Shown: in pieces, positions 8,146 to 15,005 of the stretch
How the letters are laid out: every line of letters starts with the position of its first letter
How positions within the stretch are numbered: the stretch's first letter is position 1
Translations under genes and position numbers: made by a program
Assembly: GCA_021442745.1 (NCBI GenBank)
Contig: JABUSI010000090.1
Location: forward strand, 1-15,194
Length of the DNA stretch: 15,194 nucleotides
Reading direction: 5' to 3'
Origin: Erysipelotrichaceae bacterium
GTDB lineage: Bacteria > Bacillota_I > Bacilli_A > Erysipelotrichales > Erysipelotrichaceae
The notes under the pieces: generated by a model
The model's input: only the letters and a program-made list of their open reading frames with translations
Database searches by the model: none
Told to the model about the DNA's origin: nothing

Positions 8146-8174
8146 AAAACAAGTGCACATGCACTTGTTTTTTT
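8146..8174. terminator. Bidirectional terminator between convergent genes
   Basis: ACAAGTGCA (8149-8157) and TGCACTTGT (8160-8168) form a perfect stem. The arms are extended by AAA on the left (8146-8148) and a run of seven T (8168-8174) on the right. It lies 3 nt after the plus-strand peptidase stop and 3 nt after the lipoprotein stop on the other strand, and the flanking A and T runs allow function in both directions. Confidence 0.85.
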
Positions 8175-8177
8175 CGT

Positions 8178-8678
8178 TTATTCCGCCTGTTTCATCACCA
8201 GTTCCGTCAGTTTCTGATGCCATGCACCCTCCGGTTCGTTCTTGACGGTAAAATACAGTTTTTCACCGGAATCATATACAACCGTTACCGAACACGGCTG
8301 ATACTCTTCCGGCAAGCCGTCCGTTACGGAATACACACCGTTCTGCTTTACCAGATTGTTTTCTTTTACAATCATCTGTACCGCCTGCAGAAAATCCTCC
8401 TTCACAATCACGGAAATTCCCCGTTTTTCTTCCTTCAGTTCCCATTGGCCATCCTCATTTTTCATGACCGTCACCCTAAAGAATCCGTTGTACTCTTCGC
8501 ATTGCAGAGCGCAGTTATAATAGTTTGCGCAAAACGATTCAATATTCTCGGAAACAATCACCGACGGTGCCGTATCGTCATGACTGTAATGGTGTTCACC
8601 GGTCAGCGGCTGCGGTTCTTTTTCCTTGCACCCGAATAATAAACTCAACAAAGCCATAATCAGAAGTCCTTTCTTCAT
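8178..8678 (-). CDS. Lipoprotein of unknown function
   Basis: A predicted 166-aa surface lipoprotein. I start it at the ATG at 8678, since GAGG (8688-8691) lies 9 nt upstream and the protein then begins MKKGLLIMALLSLLFGC, a standard lipoprotein signal with lipobox LFGC and Cys17. In-frame TTG (8693) and ATG (8687) starts are less convincing. The mature part is acidic and soluble, with three cysteines in residues 50-60, one near 129 and a C-terminal region of alternating strands and helices (GLPEEYQPCSVTVVYDSGEK). It resembles, from memory only, C-terminal domains of uncharacterised lipoproteins in gut Bacillota. Its start is 1 nt beyond the stop of the upstream small gene, so the two are probably translationally coupled and may work as a pair. 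No function can be assigned. Confidence 0.8.
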   Translation of the reverse strand: MKKGLLIMALLSLLFGCKEKEPQPLTGEHHYSHDDTAPSVIVSENIESFCANYYNCALQCEEYNGFFRVTVMKNEDGQWELKEEKRGISVIVKEDFLQAVQMIVKENNLVKQNGVYSVTDGLPEEYQPCSVTVVYDSGEKLYFTVKNEPEGAWHQKLTELVMKQAE

Positions 8679-8679
8679 G

Positions 8680-9003
8680 TCATTCATCCTCAACCGGCAT
8701 TATCATCGAATTGTGTGCTTCAAACCACACGTGTACTTCCTGCTTCGGCATGGTAAAAGAAATGATGACGGAATTGTCTTCGTAATCCAGAGAAAAATCC
8801 GCACCGTCCACATAAAACTTATAATCGGTATCCGTTGCCAGCATAACTTGCAGCCGTACGGTACTGCCGCACCGATAACTGTCCTTTGCGCCTCTGTAAC
8901 AGTCTTTATTGTCATACGTTACCGGATACGATTTGCGCATCAGAAGCCACCCCAATGCCACAACACACAGAATCATGATACCGATTGCGATTTTCTTTCC
9001 CAT
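8680..9003 (-). CDS. Small membrane-anchored extracytoplasmic protein of unknown function
   Basis: A 107-aa protein with a short basic start (MGKK), one hydrophobic helix (about 4-22) followed by RK, and an exported-looking beta-rich domain. The domain has C35 and C45, which could form a disulfide, a DTDYKFYVDGADF segment and a FTMPKQEVHVWFE segment. The start at 9003 is preferred because GGAGG lies 8 nt upstream; ATGs at 9009 and 9024 are in frame, but 9024 falls inside the candidate -10 box. The pattern ATDTDY...FTMP...NSM reminds me of a domain found in lipoproteins of Lachnospiraceae and Erysipelotrichia (recollection, not a search). C13 is preceded by leucine, so this is not a lipobox. 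The stop overlaps the leader of the next gene. Confidence 0.72.
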   Translation of the reverse strand: MGKKIAIGIMILCVVALGWLLMRKSYPVTYDNKDCYRGAKDSYRCGSTVRLQVMLATDTDYKFYVDGADFSLDYEDNSVIISFTMPKQEVHVWFEAHNSMIMPVEDE

Positions 9004-9022
9004 ACACATGCCCTCCGCTCTC

Positions 9023-9031
9023 ATTATACCA
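9023..9031 (-). promoter_or_regulatory. Extended -10 promoter for the small-protein/lipoprotein unit
   Basis: TGGTATAAT on the minus strand is a perfect TATAAT with an upstream TG (extended -10). It abuts the T-run of the EIIC terminator. No good -35 is visible 16-18 bp upstream. Transcription would start near 9016, right at the GGAGGG, giving a very short leader. Confidence 0.5.
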
Positions 9032-9060
9032 AAAAAAAGAAGCCATGAATCATGACTTCT
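9031..9060 (-). terminator. Terminator of the PTS operon
   Basis: On the minus strand GAAGTCATG (9059-9051) pairs with CATGGCTTC (9047-9039) with a single G-U pair, around a 3-nt loop, and is followed by eight T (9038-9031). It lies 25 nt past the EIIC stop codon. Confidence 0.85.
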
Positions 9061-9084
9061 TTCTCTGTTATATTATAGTTTGAA

Positions 9085-10359
9085 TTATAAGCCCATGCCG
9101 ACAAGAACTTTTGCGATAGCACCTTCAATAATGCCCCACAATGAGAAGTCCTGACCGCCGTATACCAACATCCAAGGCTGAATCGTGTTGTTGAAGAAGT
9201 AAGCACCGAAACCTACCAGGAAGACCATGATGATACCGGAAACGGCAGCACCGATGATACAACCTCTGATACCACCTGTTGCGTTACCAACGATGGAAGC
9301 ACAACCGATTTCGAAGAAGCATGTGAATGTTAACGGAATGATAATGGTCGGGAACATACCGTAAGTCAACAGAATCGTAACCGTAGAAGTAATCATCGCA
9401 ACGATGAAACCGATAATCAAAGCGTTCGGAGCATAACCGAAGATAACCGGGCAGTCCAATGCAGGAATAGCACCCGGAACAACCTTATCGGCAATACCCT
9501 GGAATGCAGGAACGATTTCGGCAATCAACATTCTGACACCGGACAACATAACCGTAACACCTACACCAAAGTAAATGGAATGTGTGAAGATGTATGTGAA
9601 CAATCCGCTGTAACCCCATACTGCCTGCGGATCGAAACCGTTAGCCTTCAATACGAAGAACATAACGATGTATGTGATACAGATGACGATGGAACCCGTA
9701 ATGTTAACTTCCCGTAAGAATCCCAGTGATTTCGGGAACTTGATGTCTTCCGTAGACTTGCTCTTATCACCTACAACTCTTCCCAATGCTCCGGAAATAA
9801 CGGAAAGGATGGTTGTCGGGTGACCGATTGTGAAGGAATCTTCACCGGTAACTTCTTTTACCAAAGGTCTCATTAAGTTCGGAGAAACGATCATATACAA
9901 AGCGGTAAATACTGCTGCCAATACGATCAGGCCTGTTCCGCCCAAACCGGCATCAACGCCTGCTGCGATGAATACGTATGGGAACCAGTACAACATATGA
10001 CCCGTTAAGAAGACTGTCTTATACTTTGTAAATCTTGCAACCAGCAGGTTCACTGCGAATGCGATGATCATTACGATACCGATCTGTGTTCCGTATTGGG
10101 AACCGATATCTACGGTAGCCTGTGCAGCTGCCTGCGGCATCATGGTGTTGAATGCGGCAGCCAGACCATCGATGGAATTACCGGTAATCAATCCGGTACC
10201 GGTATTCAATACGAAGAAACCGATTGCTGTCATTGCCGTTCCACGAACGATTTCGGTGAAAGGCTTCTTTTGCAGAATCAAACCGATACATGCAATCAAT
10301 GCTAAGAAAATAGCGCCTTGTCCGAAAATTTCATTGATAATAAAATTCAAAATTGCCAT
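9085..10359 (-). CDS. ulaA: PTS EIIC, ascorbate (UlaA/SgaT) family
   Basis: Membrane channel of a sugar phosphotransferase system (424 aa), with about ten or eleven hydrophobic helices. The family is recognisable from PALDCPVIFGYAPNALIIGF (299-318), nearly the same as in UlaA, and from the SFTIGHPTTI segment (175-184). UlaA proteins transport L-ascorbate with phosphorylation, but this family also has members of unknown specificity, and none of the ula catabolic genes (ulaD, ulaE, ulaF, ulaG) is next to it, so the substrate is open. AGGAGG lies 10 nt before the ATG at 10359. It is third in the operon after the regulator and EIIB (24-bp gap) and is followed by a terminator. Confidence 0.88.
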   Translation of the reverse strand: MAILNFIINEIFGQGAIFLALIACIGLILQKKPFTEIVRGTAMTAIGFFVLNTGTGLITGNSIDGLAAAFNTMMPQAAAQATVDIGSQYGTQIGIVMIIAFAVNLLVARFTKYKTVFLTGHMLYWFPYVFIAAGVDAGLGGTGLIVLAAVFTALYMIVSPNLMRPLVKEVTGEDSFTIGHPTTILSVISGALGRVVGDKSKSTEDIKFPKSLGFLREVNITGSIVICITYIVMFFVLKANGFDPQAVWGYSGLFTYIFTHSIYFGVGVTVMLSGVRMLIAEIVPAFQGIADKVVPGAIPALDCPVIFGYAPNALIIGFIVAMITSTVTILLTYGMFPTIIIPLTFTCFFEIGCASIVGNATGGIRGCIIGAAVSGIIMVFLVGFGAYFFNNTIQPWMLVYGGQDFSLWGIIEGAIAKVLVGMGL

Positions 10360-10383
10360 TAGATTCTACCCTCCTTTTTTGTT

Positions 10384-10674
10384 CTATTGTTCTAATGTCT
10401 TATAATAATCTAAAACTTTCTGTTCCACTTCCTTGGTGTTCATGAAGTTGTTGATCACAACGATCGGAACTCTTGCACGGTCAGCGATACGTTCCGCCAG
10501 TTCATTGGAAATGAAGATGACGTCACATTCGTTAGCCAGGCAGGTTCCGACATCACCGGTGAAAGTGAAGGCTTCCAGGCCGTGTTGTTTTAGAATACTA
10601 TCGATTTTCATCCGCAGCATTAAGGATGAGCCGCAGCCGAATCCGCATACTGCCTGTATTCTTGGGTTTGCCAT
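10384..10674 (-). CDS. ulaB: PTS EIIB, ascorbate/galactitol (UlaB/GatB-like) family
   Basis: A 96-aa cytoplasmic phosphocarrier that receives phosphate on cysteine and passes it to the incoming substrate at EIIC. The phosphorylation loop is AVCGFGCGSSLMLRMK, with C10 as the active cysteine by comparison with AVCGNGQGSS of UlaB; C14 in the loop is an extra cysteine. The length is normal for a free lactose/cellobiose-fold EIIB. AGGAG sits 8 nt before the ATG. It starts 14 bp after the regulator stop and precedes EIIC by 24 bp, one transcript. Confidence 0.9.
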   Translation of the reverse strand: MANPRIQAVCGFGCGSSLMLRMKIDSILKQHGLEAFTFTGDVGTCLANECDVIFISNELAERIADRARVPIVVINNFMNTKEVEQKVLDYYKTLEQ

Positions 10675-10688
10675 TACCGTTCTCCTTT

Positions 10689-13028
10689 CTATTCATTGAT
10701 TATCTGATACAACTGCCACCGGTCGGTACATCGGGCAAGGCGCTCCAGATATCCTTCCGTAAGCAGTTTCTCCGCTATCTGAGACAACAAGCTGATATGA
10801 CTTGATTTATCGGTACACGCAAGACACATCACAACGTTTACCGGATCGTTCACGGAGCCGAATTCAACCGGCTTGTTCAGCGTAATCAGGGATACTGACG
10901 TATTTCTGACTTCCGCACACGGTTCGAAATGCGCTAACGCAAATCCCGGCATCAACACGATGTATGGTCCCATATCCTTGACTGCCTGAATCATCTTTTC
11001 CACATATCCGTATTCGATATCTCCCGTTTTCACCAGAAGATTACCGACTGCCCTGATGGCATCCTGCCAGTCGGAACAATCCACGTTCACTTCTGTATGG
11101 TCACAATGTATGAGTTCATCATTGCCGATACTTCCATTCATTTCCAGCACCTCCCTGACGGTAATCGTCGGTTTTTCCAGTAGCAGGCGGTTTTTCTGCT
11201 TTTCAAAAATATACGCAAGGTTCAACAGGTTCGTATCATCCTTGTTTTTTGCACCGATTACCACAATACAATTAACCTTCTTCACGTTGCGGTCACCAAA
11301 CCGGATCGGTTTCTTCAAAACCAGAACGGAAGAACAGTCTTCATAAATACCATCGTTGTTTCCGGCATGTACAAAGGCAACGCCCTCAACCAGAACCATA
11401 TACGGTCCGTATTCCTCCACTGCCCTTATCATCCGGTTCACATAGGAAACCGTAATGCTTCCGGCCTTGATCAGCGGTTGCCCGGCAACCTGAATGGCTT
11501 CTTTCCAGTGGTATTCCTTATCGGTAATCTGAATGTTTTCCTCTGCCACGATATCCTTGATTGCCAGAACGGTATTCTGTTCTTTCTTATAGGAGGCAAT
11601 GAAGCTCTGGCAACTGTTCTTATAGGACAATTGCAGAAGCGAAGACCGGATGGCATTGATTTCCTGAATGGAAAGCAGCGGATTGACGACAAGGATATTC
11701 CGGTTGTCGGTTTCAAACAGTACCGTCGTAATAATCAGGTCCGCACTGTTTTTCTGTAAATACTGCTTTGCCTGTTCAATGGACAAAGGCCCTTCGATTT
11801 CACATTCCGGAAGATTGGTAATCAGACGGGACTTCAGCAACTGAGAACTTGCCATACCGAACGTACAGACTAACAGTACCTTTGGCTTGAATTCAAAATT
11901 AATACTGGATTCAAATGCACTGGAAATATACATGGCGATATACGCAATCTCGTTTTCATTGAATTCCAGTCCGTATTTCTTCTCAATGGATATGATTTCT
12001 TTCTTTGTAAATTCATACAGCAGCGGGATGGACATCCGGATTTCTTCCAGCAGGTCGTTTCTGACACTGACGTTGTTGTCCATACGGCTGATCGCACTGT
12101 CCAGATGCACCGTCAGTTCCTTACGTAACGTTTCCTTGTCACCGATTTTCTGAATTCTGTCCAGTTTTTCAATCAGTTCCCCGGCAATCCGTTCCCCGAC
12201 GTTCTGTTCACGGGATAACGGAAGCTGACTGACCAGGGAATTGGATATGATTTTACACAGATACAACGTTTCCGCTTCCTGATATTGTAAAGCCGACAAA
12301 CTGCTTTCAATGTTCGTATCCAGGTAGTTTCTGAACGGGTTACCGTCCGTTAACACTTTATTCAGGGAATTACGATATACAAAATATGCCATCAGCAGAT
12401 CCGTAACCGCGTCATACTTAAATTCCAGGTTCGTTACTTCCTGAATACCCGCTTTCAGTTCTTCCGTTGAAACGTGTCCGATTTGTTTGCGGATTTCCGA
12501 CAACACCGGTGAGCGGCTGTCCAATGCGTAAACCAGTTTTTCAAAAGCCAGACGGAACCGGTACTCTTCCCCGCTAAGGTACAAACCGTATCCCTGTTTC
12601 CGGTGCAACGTCAGACCATCGGCAATCATCGTCTGTTCCACATCGTTTACATCGTTAACCGCCGTCTGCTTGGCACTGTGACAGATACCGCACAGCATGT
12701 CATAACTGACCTTTTCATTCAGAAGCAATGTCAGATACACCAGTATTCGTCTTTCTTTATAATCCAGATCCCGGTTATGATTTCCATGTACGTCATTCAG
12801 AATCTTCTCTATGCTTCCCCGTTCGGCAGCCAGTCTCATTCCTTTTGACGGTGTCTTTTCCATCCGGATCGAATAGTTTTTTAAAAACAGTTCTATGGTA
12901 TGAATGTCGTTATGTATTGTTCTTGAACTTACGTTTAACTTCTTTGCCAAACAGTCCGCAGTTAAAAAATCATCACTTTGAATCATTAATTCGATGATGT
13001 TTATTTGCCGCTTCGTCAAAGTAAACAT
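10689..13028 (-). CDS. PRD-containing PTS regulator with GatB-like domain and two tandem EIIA domains (BglG/MtlR type)
   Basis: I start this 779-aa regulator at the ATG at 13028, with GAGG 7 nt upstream; ATGs at 13046 and 13091 lack a site and the latter lies upstream of the promoter -10. Domain order: HTH (about 1-60), second HTH/Mga-like region (about 90-150), PRD1 (about 177-268), PRD2 (about 295-372), GatB-like EIIB (381-465, Cys388 in VCTFGMASS), EIIA-1 (about 490-625, His554 in AFVHAG) and EIIA-2 (about 640-775, His700 in ALAHFEP). The HTH start, with no RNA-binding CAT domain, makes it a DNA-binding activator like MtlR or LicR. In PRD2, H308 is present but the second usual histidine is Y367; PRD1 appears to lack both. 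One EIIA domain is usual; two are unusual. As the operon has no free EIIA, the EIIA domains may also feed the UlaB-like protein (inference). Confidence 0.9.
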   Translation of the reverse strand: MFTLTKRQINIIELMIQSDDFLTADCLAKKLNVSSRTIHNDIHTIELFLKNYSIRMEKTPSKGMRLAAERGSIEKILNDVHGNHNRDLDYKERRILVYLTLLLNEKVSYDMLCGICHSAKQTAVNDVNDVEQTMIADGLTLHRKQGYGLYLSGEEYRFRLAFEKLVYALDSRSPVLSEIRKQIGHVSTEELKAGIQEVTNLEFKYDAVTDLLMAYFVYRNSLNKVLTDGNPFRNYLDTNIESSLSALQYQEAETLYLCKIISNSLVSQLPLSREQNVGERIAGELIEKLDRIQKIGDKETLRKELTVHLDSAISRMDNNVSVRNDLLEEIRMSIPLLYEFTKKEIISIEKKYGLEFNENEIAYIAMYISSAFESSINFEFKPKVLLVCTFGMASSQLLKSRLITNLPECEIEGPLSIEQAKQYLQKNSADLIITTVLFETDNRNILVVNPLLSIQEINAIRSSLLQLSYKNSCQSFIASYKKEQNTVLAIKDIVAEENIQITDKEYHWKEAIQVAGQPLIKAGSITVSYVNRMIRAVEEYGPYMVLVEGVAFVHAGNNDGIYEDCSSVLVLKKPIRFGDRNVKKVNCIVVIGAKNKDDTNLLNLAYIFEKQKNRLLLEKPTITVREVLEMNGSIGNDELIHCDHTEVNVDCSDWQDAIRAVGNLLVKTGDIEYGYVEKMIQAVKDMGPYIVLMPGFALAHFEPCAEVRNTSVSLITLNKPVEFGSVNDPVNVVMCLACTDKSSHISLLSQIAEKLLTEGYLERLARCTDRWQLYQIINE

Positions 13029-13074
13029 AACATTTCCTCTATTCATAGTATTCGACCTTTCCGCGTTTCTTTCT

Positions 13075-13103
13075 ATACTAATTATTTTCACATATTATTG
13101 TAA
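13075..13103 (-). promoter_or_regulatory. Candidate promoter of the PTS operon
   Basis: On the minus strand TTACAA (13103-13098) and TAGTAT (13080-13075) are spaced by 17 bp. Transcription would begin near 13068, leaving a leader of about 40 nt to the chosen start. AT-rich copies of ATTATT (13081-13086 and 13094-13099) and the inverted AATAAT (13111-13116) lie around the -35 and could be an operator, but could be chance. Confidence 0.5.
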
Positions 13104-13128
13104 GAAATAGAATAATCATCTCGTGCAT

Positions 13129-13154
13129 AAAAAAAAGGAAGCTTTTGGCTTCCT
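13129..13154 (-). terminator. Terminator after the GGDEF gene
   Basis: GGAAGC and GCTTCC (13137-13142 and 13148-13153) form a perfect stem with a 5-nt loop, followed on the minus strand by eight T (13136-13129). It separates the GGDEF gene from the PTS operon. Confidence 0.88.
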
Positions 13155-13176
13155 GATACAGTATGTTTTCTTCGGA

Positions 13177-14289
13177 TCAGTGTTTCCGGTATTCCGGATG
13201 TGTTTTATAAAAAATCTGTTTTTCCTGATGCATATTCTTTTCAGCTACACGTACCAGATCTTCCGGACTTTCTTCCGAATCACAGGCATACCCGACCGAT
13301 GCCAGAGGTACCGGAAAGGCATTCATGGACAGTAACAGACGATTTACCCGTAAAGTCAGGTTATTCGCGCTGATTCCCGGCAGTAAAACGACAAACTCAT
13401 CACCGCTGATCCGGAATATTTCTTCTTTCCTGAACGACTGGGTCAGCATCCGGCTGAATACTTTCAGAATGTGATCGCCTTCTTCATGTCCGGCCTGTGC
13501 ATTCACAACCTTCAGTCCGTTGATATCGCAATAGACAACACCCAGTTTCTTTTCATCCTTCAGTTTTTCCAGTGCTTCTTCATATGCCTTTCTGTTCAAT
13601 AGTCCCGTCAGTTCATCCGTCCGGCAGATTTCATCAGAACTTTTCATCTGCGTATGCATCATCACATACATCAGCAACACCGACGTTGCCAGACAGATAT
13701 TTGTCAATTCCAGATCTTTCCACAGAATCATCAGAAAATACCCGACCAGCGGAAAACTGACATAACTCATCAGCGCAAAGATATCATGCAACCCCAATAC
13801 CTTCCGGTAATACACCGCCAGCAGGATATCAAAGAATGTAACCACACAGGATAACACCAGATAAATCGAATAATACGAACCGCTTTCATACGTTCCGGAT
13901 TCATAGGAATACAGAATTCCGAAAATACATCCGACCATCGTCATACAGATAAATACCAGTTTCAGCACAATCACAATATAAAACGGCTGGTTATTCACCG
14001 GACGCTTCCGGTTGATAACCATCAGCAGATACCAGGTAAACACGGCAGAAAAAACCGCCGGCAGACACAGCGACAGATTGGTCATAAAGTTCAGCATCCA
14101 CACGGACGCCCCCTGATGCTCCATCGCATAAACAAGGAGTTCCACGCAACAACACAATCCCGCAACAACAGTCAATGCGGAAAACGGAGTACGCAAGTCA
14201 TTCTTTTCTGTTTCAAACATATTACCATACAGTACAATACCCGAGATAATCAAACCCATGACATTGACTGCCAGACATACCGAATCCAT
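13177..14289 (-). CDS. Membrane-bound GGDEF-domain protein (probable diguanylate cyclase)
   Basis: A 370-aa protein with an N-terminal membrane region of about seven helices (roughly 4-24, 36-56, 68-92, 102-127, 140-160, 167-190, 196-213) and a C-terminal GGDEF domain (about 220-360). The domain has the canonical DELTGLLNR (225-233), the metal-binding D255 in CDINGLK and the signature SGDEF (295-299), a variant usually compatible with activity. The RxxD product-inhibition site expected before the signature is absent (FRKE at that place), so feedback inhibition by c-di-GMP is not expected through it. It would make c-di-GMP at the inner face of the membrane in response to an unknown signal. GGAGG lies 6 to 8 nt before the ATG. 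It is flanked by terminators on both sides and so looks monocistronic. Confidence 0.87.
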   Translation of the reverse strand: MDSVCLAVNVMGLIISGIVLYGNMFETEKNDLRTPFSALTVVAGLCCCVELLVYAMEHQGASVWMLNFMTNLSLCLPAVFSAVFTWYLLMVINRKRPVNNQPFYIVIVLKLVFICMTMVGCIFGILYSYESGTYESGSYYSIYLVLSCVVTFFDILLAVYYRKVLGLHDIFALMSYVSFPLVGYFLMILWKDLELTNICLATSVLLMYVMMHTQMKSSDEICRTDELTGLLNRKAYEEALEKLKDEKKLGVVYCDINGLKVVNAQAGHEEGDHILKVFSRMLTQSFRKEEIFRISGDEFVVLLPGISANNLTLRVNRLLLSMNAFPVPLASVGYACDSEESPEDLVRVAEKNMHQEKQIFYKTHPEYRKH

Positions 14290-14391
14290 AGGGCTCCTCC
14301 TTGTGCTATTTGCGTTGATACTATCTTATCAGTAAGTCAATCCCTTAATCACAAGTTGGTATAAATCGCCTGTTTCCTGATACATTTTGTT

Positions 14392-14418
14392 AAAAAAGTA
14401 TTCTTTCGAATACCTTTT
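14392..14418 (-). terminator. Terminator of the Nudix gene
   Basis: GTATTC (14398-14403) and GAATAC (14408-14413) form a stem with a TTTC tetraloop (GAAA on the transcribed strand), extended by A-T and G-U pairs; six T follow on the minus strand (14397-14392). Confidence 0.8.
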
Positions 14419-14423
14419 GTCGA

Positions 14424-14933
14424 TTATTCTGTCATTTCTTCCTTCAGAACAGCTAACACACGGCTTTCCCGTTCGACCATTTCCCTGCTTTTGCCACCCC
14501 GGTCTTTTCCGTGATTGACCGCAATCGCTTCATCAAAGGTCACCCATTCCAACGTAAACCGTTCCTCTTCTTCGTAATCATCCAGGTTCTGCTTTTCCCT
14601 TTCACCGCTTACTTCGCACAGATAATAGTAGTTATCCTGCACAAACATATCGCAGTCAAATCCCTTCTGAACCCGATGCACATATCCGAATTCACGGATG
14701 CTATCCGGCACAATATGCAATCCCGTTTCTTCCAGCGTTTCCCGGATTAATGCCTGGATTTTCGTTTCCCCTTGCTCAATCCCGCCACCCGGGAACTTGT
14801 AGTAATCGTATTTCAGGCTATGAATCATCGCTACCTTTCCGTTCTGTATCGCAACACAACGGCAGGACGGACGCATAACACACGTTCCGTTCGGATTATA
14901 ATCTTTCGTATCAATCTCAAACAACAACCGCAT
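14424..14933 (-). CDS. Nudix hydrolase
   Basis: A 169-aa cytoplasmic pyrophosphohydrolase. A perfect Nudix box GX5EX7REXXEEXGX runs from G50 to L72: E56, then R64, E65, E68, E69 and G71; the catalytic helix is therefore intact and should bind Mg2+ and cleave a nucleoside diphosphate linked to some group X. Substrate cannot be told from the box; the four-cysteine N-terminal half (C18, C24, C26, C94) is not clearly a zinc site. GAGGTGA is 5 nt or so upstream of the ATG at 14933. It lies between nanE and the GGDEF gene, with its own terminator and a promoter overlapping the nanE terminator; a role tied to amino-sugar metabolism is not shown. Confidence 0.88.
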   Translation of the reverse strand: MRLLFEIDTKDYNPNGTCVMRPSCRCVAIQNGKVAMIHSLKYDYYKFPGGGIEQGETKIQALIRETLEETGLHIVPDSIREFGYVHRVQKGFDCDMFVQDNYYYLCEVSGEREKQNLDDYEEEERFTLEWVTFDEAIAVNHGKDRGGKSREMVERESRVLAVLKEEMTE

Positions 14934-14950
14934 ACCATCACCTCATGCGT

Positions 14951-14979
14951 AATATACCACAAAAAAAAGCCGGTCACAA
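14951..14979 (-). promoter_or_regulatory. Promoter of the Nudix gene, embedded in the nanE terminator
   Basis: TGGTATATT (14959-14951) is an extended -10. Seventeen bp upstream of its hexamer lies TTGTGA (14979-14974), four of six to the -35 consensus, inside the terminator hairpin. The start would be near 14944, about 11 nt before the ATG, with GAGG at the very 5' end. Confidence 0.55.
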
Positions 14980-14988
14980 CGTACCGGC
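14961..14988 (-). terminator. Terminator of nanE
   Basis: GCCGGT (14969-14974) and ACCGGC (14983-14988) form a GC-rich perfect stem with an 8-nt loop; eight T follow on the minus strand (14968-14961). It is 17 nt past the nanE stop. Confidence 0.88.
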
Positions 14989-15005
14989 AGTTTCTATTAT
15001 TATTA

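Noticed and set aside
8178..8693. TTG start at 8693 for the lipoprotein
   Set aside because: A rare start with no own ribosome site; it would extend the basic N-region without improving the signal peptide, whereas the ATG at 8678 is well placed after GAGG.
9072..9077. A second TATAAT on the minus strand just past the EIIC stop
   Set aside because: No -35-like hexamer at 16-18 bp, no upstream TG, and the terminator follows immediately, so a transcript from it would stop at once.
13029..13091. A longer regulator start at 13091 or 13046
   Set aside because: No ribosome site precedes either, and 13091 lies upstream of the candidate -10 box; the ATG at 13028 has GAGG at the right distance and starts just before the HTH.
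13081..13116. ATTATT/AATAAT repeats around the PTS promoter as a regulator operator
   Set aside because: Six-bp AT-only words are expected by chance in such DNA; noted with the promoter but not called as a separate site.
14290..14391. A promoter for the GGDEF gene in the gap (TTGACT or TTGTGA hexamers)
   Set aside because: Neither hexamer has a convincing -10 at 16-18 bp; a promoter is needed functionally, but I cannot place it.
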